The translations under genes and the position numbers were made by a program. From Hyphomonas sp. (GTDB lineage Bacteria; Pseudomonadota; Alphaproteobacteria; Caulobacterales; Hyphomonadaceae), in assembly GCA_024743015.1 (NCBI GenBank), contig JANSXJ010000126.1, positions 1 through 9,370 of the forward strand: a stretch of 9,370 nucleotides of DNA. The letters run 5' to 3'. The notes under the pieces were generated by a model. That model made no database searches. It saw only the letters and a program-made list of their open reading frames with translations, and was not told the DNA's origin. Positions 1-6,900 of this stretch are shown one piece after another (the stretch's first letter is position 1; every line of letters starts with the position of its first letter).

Positions 1-136
1 AGGTGCACCCGAAATCGGACGAAGAGGTCGAAAAATGGCCTCAAACGGTCCTCACAGGTGTCGAAGGAGCCCGAACCCATCCCAGCGCCACCGCTCATGA
101 CATCAAATCACGAAAAACCGGTCGGCTCTTGCGCGT

Positions 137-409
137 GTCCAGCTTGGTCCCGACGTTGATCCTCGCGCAGTGGTCGCAGATGTCCCGAACAAGGCCATTA
201 AGAAAAGGCGACCGGCGCGCTTCGCCAAGACCACAAACAAATGACGTGTCCAGATCGAACATGTGGTCGGCAAGCTCAAGCGCGTCGAGCGCGCCGCGAT
301 ACGCTGCGGGAAAACCCGCCGAAACTTCGCCTCGATCGTCGCCTTAGTCGTGGTCTGTCTGCTCAAATTCATCCAATTGGCCTCGATCCACCAGAAAAAG
401 GCTTTCTAA
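137..409 (+). pseudogene. Decayed IS5-family transposase, C-terminal remnant
   Basis: One frame reads LGPDVDPRAVVAD, then PNKAIKKRRPARFAKT, then a TGA stop at 242-244, then IEHVVGKLKRVERAAIRCGKT and FASIVALVVVCLLKF, ending at TAA 407-409. From memory of the family, this matches the C-terminal part of IS5-type DDE transposases: the second catalytic Asp region, the basic linker, the IEQ..GKLKRFKRVALRCEKT block and the hydrophobic tail. The usual GYD segment and the residues after AVVAD appear to be missing, which suggests an internal deletion of roughly 20 codons. A fragment reading AHDIKS in another frame at 93-110 may be an earlier piece, which would require a further frameshift. Nothing else is recognisable in 1-136. 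No terminal inverted repeat is evident. The gene is clearly non-functional. IS5 membership is a recognised resemblance, not a search result. Confidence 0.75.
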
Positions 410-416
410 CCTAACT

Positions 417-1736
417 GTGCTCGACATCAATTTGCACTTGTCCTTCGTCCTTCTCTGCGCAGTCCTAATCTGGATGACGCTGCGGGGCATAATCGGCGGA
501 CGAACCGTCTTCGAGTATCCGACGCTGGCCGCGATGATGGGGATCGCCTGGGTCGTGCCACAAGGCATTGAACTCGAGTACAATCCTTACAGTCCTTATG
601 CGAGTGGAGCATTTTGGCTCTACGTGACCGGTTGCTTCCTATTCATATTTTGGGGCTTCCGAGCAGGCCGCAAAGCCAAACAACGACGCATAGCGCGGTC
701 TCCGGAGCAGGAGCTCCAAAGCTTCAGCATGAGGCGCCTGCTAATCGCCGCAGTGGGGCTGACCGCGCTCGGACAGATAGCGGTCTTCCAGATGCGCGGG
801 ATCGACATTTCCGGAATGGGCGGACAGTGGACCGGCATCATCACGATGTGGGCGCTGCTGTCCAAGGCCAACGGTTTTGGGTTGTGCCTCGCCGTCCTTG
901 TTTTCGTCCGAACCCGGTCGCTCGCGGCTCTCGCCGTCGCGGTTGTCGCCGCTGCTCCCATCGTACATGCGTCGTTCTTGGGCGTGCGACGCGAAGCTAT
1001 CTTCGACCTCGTGATTCTAACTGCTGGCGCATGGTACCTCTCCAAGCGCAGCTATCCACCCCGCGCGGCGGTGATTGTCTGCCTTCTTGTTGGCACGGTC
1101 ATCTTGAATACTGCCGGCGAGATTCGCGGGCAGGTGCGACCGGGAGAGAGTACTCTTTTAAGCGTGCTTACGTCGTCCGAGACATATCGTGGATTCGATT
1201 TCTTCAACCTCGACCAAGGGGCGGCGAGCGAGGTCGGGCTGGCGCGATATGATTTCTGGTACGTCAACCACACCTGGCGCTGGGAATTTGGAGCCGACTA
1301 CTGGAATAGACTCGTGCATCAGTATGTTCCGGCCTTCCTTTTGGGCCGTGACTTCAAGGAAGGCCTCAAGATCTCGACGCTTAGTGAGCGCTTGCGACGT
1401 GGCGACGCAGACGGCGCGTTCTCCCTGGGCTCGACCAGAACCGGCTTTTCCGATAGCTACCGCAGTTTTGCGGTCTTCGGGCTGCTAGTATTCGGCGCAA
1501 TCGGCTACGGGTTCGGTGTCCTACATGCGATTGCCACCTCCGGAGTCATCGCTGGTCAGTATCTGTACCTCGTACTCATGGCAGAGGGCCTTAAGGCGAT
1601 AACGCACAGCACATCAGAGTTCTTTTCGACGCTTCCCTTCACGTTGATTCTCTCGCTCTTGGTGTTGCGCTACGCCCGAAGTCAGGCTCGCGCTGCCAGC
1701 TTTGACCAGCCGGTAGGGGAATCGCGGGGCATATGA
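417..1736 (+). CDS. Wzy-like polysaccharide repeat-unit polymerase (polytopic membrane protein)
   Basis: This 439-residue protein is strongly hydrophobic. Likely membrane segments lie near residues 5-22, 35-52, 64-82, 107-125, 138-164, 167-187, 195-208, 216-232, 350-371 and 378-418. A long polar, Arg/Trp-rich loop (about 233-349, with RRxD and RTGFSDSYRS) lies between the last groups of helices. Many helices plus one large late loop is the typical layout of O-antigen/exopolysaccharide polymerases. These join lipid-linked repeat units at the periplasmic face of the inner membrane and share little sequence. The two glycosyltransferases downstream support this role. The start is GTG at 417 with only a distant purine run (about 396-401). 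An in-frame ATG at 474 is the alternative but would lose the first helix. The start lies 7 nt after the transposase remnant's stop, so the original 5' end may have been altered. A flippase or another polytopic protein is less likely but possible. Confidence 0.7.
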   Translation: MLDINLHLSFVLLCAVLIWMTLRGIIGGRTVFEYPTLAAMMGIAWVVPQGIELEYNPYSPYASGAFWLYVTGCFLFIFWGFRAGRKAKQRRIARSPEQELQSFSMRRLLIAAVGLTALGQIAVFQMRGIDISGMGGQWTGIITMWALLSKANGFGLCLAVLVFVRTRSLAALAVAVVAAAPIVHASFLGVRREAIFDLVILTAGAWYLSKRSYPPRAAVIVCLLVGTVILNTAGEIRGQVRPGESTLLSVLTSSETYRGFDFFNLDQGAASEVGLARYDFWYVNHTWRWEFGADYWNRLVHQYVPAFLLGRDFKEGLKISTLSERLRRGDADGAFSLGSTRTGFSDSYRSFAVFGLLVFGAIGYGFGVLHAIATSGVIAGQYLYLVLMAEGLKAITHSTSEFFSTLPFTLILSLLVLRYARSQARAASFDQPVGESRGI

Positions 1737-1863
1737 TTCAAACTGTCGGAATCGAAGAGCTTGAAGTCCGAATTTGCACGGGCTCAGTGACCAGGGGCCT
1801 GTGGTGCGGCGGTCGCCGACCACCATCAAACCGCTGGCACCCCGATGAACCAAGTCAAAAGCG

Positions 1864-3078
1864 TTGCGTCTGCTGATCCTTACATCTCAAGTATCGCCGT
1901 ACCACAACGCCCGCTATGTCGGCGCGGCGGGGCATTTCAACGACATCCACGTCGTTTCAACGGTCAATGCCGGGGCCTTTCCCGAGTTCATCGCGCGTTC
2001 GCAGGGGCAGTACGCGCTGCACCGGATCTGCGAGGGGCGCGAGGCCTATGCGGCGGCGGTCGCCTCCGGCGAGCTATTGCGGCAGATACCCGAGGTGATT
2101 GGGCGGATCGTGCCTGACGCCATCGCCGCCGCTGGCTGGACCGCCCCCGAAAGCCTCGCCGCACTCGAATACGGTCGCGCGCACGGCATACCGGTGATCG
2201 TGATGTCCGAATCGCAGGCCGACGACGCGCACCGGTCCCTCCTTCGCGAGGCGCTGAAACGGCGCCTTGTCTCGCGGTTCGACGCAGCGCTCGTGGGCGG
2301 TCCGCCCCAAGCTGAATACGTCGCTGCGCTAGGCATCCCGCGCGAGCGGATTCACTACGGCTACAACGCTGTCGAAAACGCCCATTTTGCCGCTGGGGCC
2401 GAGGCGGCTCGGGCAAGTGCGCCCGAGACGCGCCGCTATCTCGGCCTGCCGGAGCGGTACATCCTTGCCTCCGCACGCTTCATCGCGAAGAAGAACCTTC
2501 CTAGTCTCGTCTGTGCCTATACTTTGGCCAGGAAAGCAGTCGCCGAGGCGCCCGATCTCGTCATCCTCGGCGACGGTCCTGAGCGGAGTGCAGTCGAGCG
2601 AGCCATCGAGGAGAACGGGCAAGGCGTCCATGTCCACCTGCCCGGCTTCCGCGGCTATGACAAGCTGCCGGCGATCTACGGGCTGTCTGAGGGTTTCATT
2701 CACGTTTCCATCTCCGAGCAGTGGGGACTTGTGATCAACGAGGCGATGGCGTCAGGAGTGCCAGTGGTCGCGTCCGATTGCTGCGGCGCTACGCGCACGG
2801 TGGTTCAGAACGGCGTGACCGGCTTCGTGACCGAAGCCGACACCGCTTCCATCGCGCAGGCGCTTGGATCGCTTTTCAGACTTGCGCCGGAACAGCGGAA
2901 AGTGATGGGCGAGGCCGCGTCTCGAGCAATCGCGGGTTGGGGCCCGGATCGGTTCGGCGCTGGGATGAAGGGGGCGGTCGACGCAGCAGCAACCGTGGCC
3001 GGGCGCGGGGCGCTGCCAATGATCGACCGGGCAATCTTGCAGCGGCTCAAGAAGAAAGTCATCGAGACCGTTGCCTGA
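1864..3078 (+). CDS. Glycosyltransferase, GT4 type (GT-B fold)
   Basis: The 404-residue protein begins with a Rossmann-like strand (LRLLILTSQVSPYH). Its C-terminal half carries the standard GT4 nucleotide-sugar site: SARFIAKKN (R205, K209, K210, phosphate contacts), VILGDGPE near 233-240, and the E-x7-E pair E285/E293 in SEQWGLVINEAMASGVPVV, followed by NGVTGF. Such enzymes transfer a sugar from an NDP-sugar, usually with retention, at the cytoplasmic face of the membrane; donor and acceptor cannot be read from the sequence. The start is TTG at 1864, because an in-frame TGA at 1846-1848 leaves no ATG upstream and the first residues already match the expected N-terminus. The ribosome site is weak. 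The 127-bp gap upstream contains an imperfect GC-rich inverted repeat (GTGGT 1801-1805 with ACCAC 1819-1823) and no gene. It probably adds one residue of the repeat unit polymerised by the preceding gene's product. Confidence 0.88.
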   Translation: MRLLILTSQVSPYHNARYVGAAGHFNDIHVVSTVNAGAFPEFIARSQGQYALHRICEGREAYAAAVASGELLRQIPEVIGRIVPDAIAAAGWTAPESLAALEYGRAHGIPVIVMSESQADDAHRSLLREALKRRLVSRFDAALVGGPPQAEYVAALGIPRERIHYGYNAVENAHFAAGAEAARASAPETRRYLGLPERYILASARFIAKKNLPSLVCAYTLARKAVAEAPDLVILGDGPERSAVERAIEENGQGVHVHLPGFRGYDKLPAIYGLSEGFIHVSISEQWGLVINEAMASGVPVVASDCCGATRTVVQNGVTGFVTEADTASIAQALGSLFRLAPEQRKVMGEAASRAIAGWGPDRFGAGMKGAVDAAATVAGRGALPMIDRAILQRLKKKVIETVA

Positions 3079-3104
3079 ACGGTCAGATCGTATTGGGGAA
3101 GTGC

Positions 3105-3121
3105 GACCGGTGTCTCCGGTC
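3105..3121. repeat. Short perfect inverted repeat between the two GT4 genes
   Basis: GACCGG (3105-3110) and CCGGTC (3116-3121) can form a 6-bp, GC-rich hairpin with a 5-nt loop (TGTCT). It lies 27 nt after the stop of the first GT4 gene. No T run follows on either strand, so it is not a convincing intrinsic terminator. It could stabilise a processed mRNA end or be chance in GC-rich DNA. Confidence 0.35.
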
Positions 3122-3201
3122 CCGCTGCACCGCGCCTGGGGCGGGGCCAGCGCAGGCCGGGCAACTCGCCGGGCGTACCGCGAAAACTATGGGGACGCAC
3201 G

Positions 3202-4353
3202 ATGAAGGTGGCGCTTCTGGCAGGCGTACTTTCCAGCGCCTCGGGCGGGCTCGCCGCATCCGTGCCCGGCATGGCTCGGGCCCTCGAGGCGAACGCCGAG
3301 GTCGAGCCACACGTTCTCGGCTTGCTGGATCCCTACGATGCCGAAGCCTCGGGGCAGTGGGGTGGTCATGTGCACGCGCATCGTCATTGGGGCCCGGCCC
3401 GGTTCCAATGGGCGCCCGACTTGGCTACGACGGTCGAAAGGATCGATCCTGACGTGATCGACACACAAGGGCTTTGGATGAACCTCTCGCGTGTGGCGCT
3501 TGCGCGCCACCGCAGGCGTGACACCGCCCTAGTGGTTACGCCGCGCGGCATGCTAGACCCTTGGGCGCTACGCCAAAGCGCGCTGCGCAAGCGCCTTGCC
3601 GCGGCGCTGTTCGAAAACAAGCACCTGGCCACCGCTCGCGCGGTGCGGGCACTCAACGAGGACGAGGCGCGTGCCATCCGGCGCTTCAGCGCATCCGCAC
3701 GGATCGTGATCGTGCCGAACGGCATTGAGCCGCCGGATGCTGCGCGGGTAAGGCCCATGGAAGATCGGCAGAGGGTGATCCAATTCGTCGGACGGCTCGA
3801 TCCCAAAAAGGGTCTTGAGCCCCTGTTCCGGGCCTGGGCAATCGTCAGGCGGGAGCCTTCGGCAGACGGCTGGCAACTGCGTGTCAACGGCTGGGGAGCA
3901 TCACACTACCGCGCCTCGCTGAAGAGCTTGGCCTCCGATCTCGGGCTAGGCGAAACGCTCCGGCTCGGCGGCCCGATATTTGGCGAGGACAAGGATGCGG
4001 CGTTCGCCGATGCCGCGGGCTTCGTGCTACCCTCTTACAGCGAAGGGCTACCGATGGCCGTGCTCGAAGCTTGGTCCTGGGGTACGCCCGCCCTGATTAC
4101 GCGGGCCTGCAACCTTCCTGAGGGGTTCGAGACAGGCGCCGCTGCAGAGGTTGCAACCGAGCCGTACGCCCTCGCACGCGGTATCCTCGATTTCATCGAA
4201 CGAAGCGCCGACGAGCGCCGCACGATGTCGCGTGCCGCACGCAGCCTCGTTGACACCCGCTTCCATGCCCGCGAGGTCGCACATGGCCTCGAAAGGCTCT
4301 ACGCTTGGACCGTGGGCGGAGGCGAGGCGCCGGCAGGACTCATCTTTGAGTGA
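3202..4353 (+). CDS. Glycosyltransferase, GT4 type (GT-B fold)
   Basis: The 383-residue protein has a short N-terminal strand with a Gly-rich loop (VLSSASGGLAASVPGMA, about 9-25), the central TPRGMLDPWAL motif (113-123) typical of one exopolysaccharide GT4 group, VPNGIEPP (171-178), FVGRLDPKKGL with R198/K203, and the C-terminal E281/E289 pair in SYSEGLPMAVLEAWSWGTP. These mark a GT4 retaining glycosyltransferase working on a lipid-linked saccharide in the cytoplasm; sugar specificity cannot be inferred. The ATG at 3202 is preceded by GGGGA (3191-3195) at reasonable spacing. A 123-bp gap separates it from the previous glycosyltransferase and contains a perfect 6-bp inverted repeat (3105-3121) without a T tract, so co-transcription with the upstream genes is plausible but not certain. 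It is followed by the longest gene-poor stretch in the window, which suggests that this transcription unit ends here. Confidence 0.9.
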   Translation: MKVALLAGVLSSASGGLAASVPGMARALEANAEVEPHVLGLLDPYDAEASGQWGGHVHAHRHWGPARFQWAPDLATTVERIDPDVIDTQGLWMNLSRVALARHRRRDTALVVTPRGMLDPWALRQSALRKRLAAALFENKHLATARAVRALNEDEARAIRRFSASARIVIVPNGIEPPDAARVRPMEDRQRVIQFVGRLDPKKGLEPLFRAWAIVRREPSADGWQLRVNGWGASHYRASLKSLASDLGLGETLRLGGPIFGEDKDAAFADAAGFVLPSYSEGLPMAVLEAWSWGTPALITRACNLPEGFETGAAAEVATEPYALARGILDFIERSADERRTMSRAARSLVDTRFHAREVAHGLERLYAWTVGGGEAPAGLIFE

Positions 4354-4803
4354 CGCAGCGTTCCGAATTGCGATCAGATCTCGGCAGCAGAGATGACCCA
4401 TCCCGCGCTCATCCGCTTTCGACACCCGCCCAAACGAAGCCTCGGTTGCAGACAGCGCCGGGTCGGCTGGCTGCACCTGCGTCGCCCGTAGTATCTTGTC
4501 CATTGTCGGCGGTGCGCGACGCTGTGCCTCTGCAGGGCCTCGGTGGGCGCTCGCACATATCCCAAAGTCACAAGTCACGGCTGAGTTTTCTGATGTCGCG
4601 AACCCAGAAGTCTGCAGCAGCAAAGGTTTCAATGGCGACGATACGCATTGCGGGCCATCGGAGAACTCTAAAAATCTGATCCCGCGGGAGCCGATCGCGC
4701 AGTATCGCCCGCCCTTAACGATTCCAGCGTAATGTCCTTCCTTGCGGATCGACGCAGACCCACATTGGCGCTTTGACAACGTCGCGGGGCGGTAGCACCC
4801 TCT
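4354..4803. other. 450-bp stretch without a convincing gene
   Basis: No reading frame here resembles a known protein or shows good start signals. Open frames exist on both strands, but their translations are Arg/Ser/Pro-rich and look like GC-rich noise. The stretch contains a 10-bp perfect palindrome TCCCGCGGGA (4680-4689). A TTGACA hexamer (4773-4778) lies just before the acetyltransferase start at 4804, but no -10 element sits at proper spacing before that start, so I do not call a promoter from it. The stretch separates two groups of same-strand polysaccharide genes. It could hold the second group's promoter or the wreck of a lost gene. Confidence 0.5.
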
Positions 4804-5361
4804 ATGACCTTGACCAAAAAGACCGTAGACACTGAAGCGAACCGGCGCGCGCGGAAATGGACTTCGCGTGAGCAGGTAGGACGGATGCTTTGGGGCTTCG
4901 CGCTGCCGATGTTCCGCTTCAGCCCGCGCCCGCTCTGGGGCTGGAGGCGTTGGCTGCTTCGGGCATTCGGCGCGCAGATTGATCATGACGTTCATGTCCA
5001 TCCCACCGTCCGGATCGCCATTCCCTGGCATGTGACGCTGGGCCGTGGCTGTGCGGTGGGGGATAGTGCCATTCTTTATTCGCTCGGGCCAATCCGAATA
5101 GGTGCCCGTGCCACGGTTTCGCAAGGCGCTCATCTCTGCGCTGGGACTCATGACTGGCGCGATCCCGCCATGCCCCTTCTGAAACCGCCTATCGAGATCG
5201 GCGCGGACGCCTGGATTTGCGCCGACGCCTTCATTGGGCCGGGTGTCAGCGTGGGAGCGCGCGCCATCGTCGGAGCCCGTTCGGTCGTAATGAAAAGCGT
5301 CGAGACGAATAGCATCATGGCAGGCAATCCGGCGTGCGAAATCGGGAAACGAACGCCATGA
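4804..5361 (+). CDS. WcaF-like polysaccharide O-acetyltransferase (hexapeptide-repeat family)
   Basis: The 185-residue protein has a basic, Trp-rich N-terminal part (about 18-58, with RFSPRPLWGWRRW) followed by left-handed beta-helix repeats: VHVHPTVRIAIPWHVTLG, CAVGDSAILYSLGPIRIG, then GTHDWRDPAMPLLKPPIEIG, ADAWICADAFIGPGVSVG and ARAIVGARSVVMKSV, ending in AGNPA. H116 in GTHD is the expected catalytic base. The length and the GTHD..DPAMPLLKPP block match putative colanic-acid acetyltransferases of the WcaF type, which acetylate sugars of exopolysaccharide repeat units with acetyl-CoA as soluble trimers. The start at ATG 4804 gives the usual length, although the ribosome site is weak. Its stop overlaps the next start as ATGA (5358-5361), which implies translational coupling with the methyltransferase. 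The sugar acetylated is unknown. Confidence 0.9.
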   Translation: MTLTKKTVDTEANRRARKWTSREQVGRMLWGFALPMFRFSPRPLWGWRRWLLRAFGAQIDHDVHVHPTVRIAIPWHVTLGRGCAVGDSAILYSLGPIRIGARATVSQGAHLCAGTHDWRDPAMPLLKPPIEIGADAWICADAFIGPGVSVGARAIVGARSVVMKSVETNSIMAGNPACEIGKRTP

Positions 5362-5992
5362 AGGATGATCGATCATCCATCGACGGCTATCGCTATCACA
5401 GCGCCCGTCACGGCGACGCTCATGCCCATCTGTTCCCTGCGATCGACGATGAATTGAGCAAACTTCGGGGCGGGGGGGGGCGGTTGTTCGACCTCGGCTG
5501 CGGCAATGGCAGTGTTGCCCCGATCTGGCGGCACGGGGCTGGGATGTCATCGGGGGCGATCCGTCAGCTGACCGGATCGAGCAGGCCAAGAAAGCCTATT
5601 CGGATATCCAGCTTGAGAAAGGGTCGGCCTATGACGATCTTGCTGCAAAATACGGCCGGTTTCCCGTCGTCATCAGCCTTAAAGTGGTCGAGCACGTCTA
5701 CGCTCCACGGGAGTTCGCGCGGACTGTCTTCGATCTGCTCGAACCCGGGGGTACGGCGATCGTCCCGACTCCCTATCACGGCTATTTCAAGAACCTGGTC
5801 CTTGCCGTGACGAGCCGGATGGACCGACACTTCACCGCGCTTTGGGATCATGGCCATATCAAGTTCTGGTCGATTGCGACTTTGACGGCGCTGCTGACGG
5901 AAGCCGGCTTCGAAACCGTCCGATTCAGAGTCGGGTGCATTTCGCCGCTTGCCAAATCCATGATCGCAGTTGCCAGCAAACCGCGGCATTGA
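5358..5992 (+). pseudogene. Frameshifted SAM-dependent methyltransferase
   Basis: Two frames together give one class I methyltransferase of about 211 residues. The first, from ATG 5358, carries the SAM-binding motif I (RLFDLGCGNGSVA, about residues 43-55). The second, from about 5525, continues with LAARGWDVIGGDPS (acidic end of strand 2), KVVEHVYAPREF (motif with VVEH), LLEPGGTAIV and a C-terminal WSIATLTALLTEAGF segment, ending with TGA 5990-5992. The break lies at 5523-5525, where one base seems to be missing between VAP and LAAR. Without the shift the first frame runs on as nonsense to about 5810. Upstream of motif I is a run of nine G (5472-5480) that is in frame here. If intact, the enzyme would methylate a sugar or lipid-linked intermediate. 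It overlaps the acetyltransferase by ATGA. A sequencing error could mimic the break, but substitutions in conserved spots (LEVVEH reads LKVVEH) suggest real decay. Confidence 0.82.
5363..5378. repeat. 16-bp perfect palindrome at the methyltransferase start
   Basis: GGATGATC (5363-5370) is followed directly by its reverse complement GATCATCC (5371-5378). It lies 3 nt after the methyltransferase start codon and encodes DDRSS. With no spacer it cannot form a good RNA hairpin, but it has the symmetry of a dimer-binding site. It may be chance. Confidence 0.5.
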
Positions 5993-6030
5993 ACGTTCGC
6001 CGATGCTGCGCTGTTACGACGACCGTGTAG

Positions 6031-6873
6031 ATGCCCGATAACGCAGTTTCTCTACCGGTCACCGTGGCGGTCCCCGTCAAGAACGAGGAGTCCAGTCTTG
6101 CGCGCTGTCTCGAGCGGCTCGTTCGTTTCGCCGAGATCGTCGTCATTGATAGCGGGTCGACCGATAGGACACATGAGATTGCGGAGAGCTTCGGGGCGAG
6201 GATCGTCGACTTCCATTGGGATGGAAAGTACCCCAAAAAGCGCAATTGGTTCCTGCTGAACGATCCGCCTTCCCAGCCATGGGTTCTCTTTCTCGATGCA
6301 GACGAGTTTGTCGATGATGCATTCTGTGACGCTGTGGCCAACGCCATCTCCTCTGAGAGGATTGACGGGTACTGGCTGACCTACACCAATTACTTTTTGG
6401 GGCACCCCTTAAGGCATGGACTCGCTCAACGAAAACTTGCCCTGTTTCGTGTCGGAAAAGCGCTTTACGAGAAGATTGATGAGGACGGTTGGAGCCGCCT
6501 CGACATGGAAATCCACGAACACCCTATCGTCGATGGCGTGGTTGGTGAGCTCAATGTTCCGATCGATCATCGCGATGACAGGGGGGTCGCGCGGTTCCTC
6601 GAAAAGCACATCGACTATGCGCGTTGGGAAGCCAAGCGATATGCCAAGCTCCAGGGCGACCCGAAAGCCGCGCAGCAACTAACACGTCGCCAGCGATTCA
6701 AATACCGACACCTTGCCAGTTGGTGGTATTCGGGCTTTTATTTTTTCTATACCTATGTCGTCAAGCTCGGCCTGCTCGACGGGCATGCCGGCTATCACTA
6801 TGCAGCCTACAAGGCTTGGTATTTCCGGACAATACGCCTGCTGATCAGAGAGCGGGCGTCAGATACTCAATGA
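6031..6873 (+). CDS. Glycosyltransferase family 2, WaaE/KdtX-like
   Basis: The 280-residue protein opens with VTVAVPVKNEESSLARCLE (10-28) and IVVIDSGSTDRT (36-47), the nucleotide-binding start of a GT-A fold, followed by the metal-binding DAD motif (D89-D91 in LFLDADEF). KKRNWFL near 69-75 and the C-terminal HIDYARWEAKRY (193-204) and WWYSGFYFFYTYVVKLG (231-247) blocks are typical of the WaaE/KdtX-like group of inverting GT2 enzymes. These act on lipopolysaccharide core or exopolysaccharide intermediates at the inner membrane. The aromatic stretch near 231-250 probably docks on the membrane. The ATG at 6031 follows an in-frame TAG at 6028-6030, so no longer version exists; no good ribosome site is visible. 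It lies 38 bp after the broken methyltransferase and 24 bp before the decarboxylase, consistent with one operon. The sugar donor is unknown; UDP-xylose from the next gene's product is one possibility. Confidence 0.9.
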   Translation: MPDNAVSLPVTVAVPVKNEESSLARCLERLVRFAEIVVIDSGSTDRTHEIAESFGARIVDFHWDGKYPKKRNWFLLNDPPSQPWVLFLDADEFVDDAFCDAVANAISSERIDGYWLTYTNYFLGHPLRHGLAQRKLALFRVGKALYEKIDEDGWSRLDMEIHEHPIVDGVVGELNVPIDHRDDRGVARFLEKHIDYARWEAKRYAKLQGDPKAAQQLTRRQRFKYRHLASWWYSGFYFFYTYVVKLGLLDGHAGYHYAAYKAWYFRTIRLLIRERASDTQ

Positions 6874-6885
6874 TTATCAGCACGA

Positions 6886-6900
6886 CAGGAGCATGACTTG
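6886..6900 (+). promoter_or_regulatory. Ribosome binding site that decides a TTG start
   Basis: AGGAG (6886-6890) lies 7 nt before TTG 6898. An ATG at 6893 is only 2 nt from it and opens a different frame that ends at 7093 without any recognisable protein. Spacing therefore favours TTG 6898 as the start of the decarboxylase, and the resulting N-terminus [16 protein letters not shown] fits the family. Confidence 0.75.

Noticed and set aside
1801..1823. Imperfect inverted repeat upstream of the first GT4 gene as a terminator.
   Set aside because: The stem is interrupted, the fully paired form leaves too small a loop, and there is no T tract.
4374..4571. A minus-strand frame beginning TLGYVRAPTEALQRH, which superficially recalls the start of serine resolvases (GYxRVST..Q.LxLQR).
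   Set aside because: Only a few residues agree, the catalytic Ser position reads Pro, and the rest shows no resolvase features. I treat it as chance similarity.
4773..4778. TTGACA as a -35 promoter element for the acetyltransferase group.
   Set aside because: No -10-like sequence lies 16-18 bp downstream before the start codon at 4804. A transcript starting there would begin inside the gene.
4048..5589. A 513-codon open frame on the minus strand spanning the end of the second GT4 gene, the gap, the acetyltransferase and part of the methyltransferase.
   Set aside because: Its translation is Arg/Pro/Ser-rich with no domain, and it lies antisense to two well-supported genes. This is the usual shadow frame of GC-rich DNA.
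6567..6578. 12-bp palindrome TCATCGCGATGA inside the GT2 gene.
   Set aside because: It is short, fully within coding sequence and composed of common GC-rich words, so it is best explained as chance.
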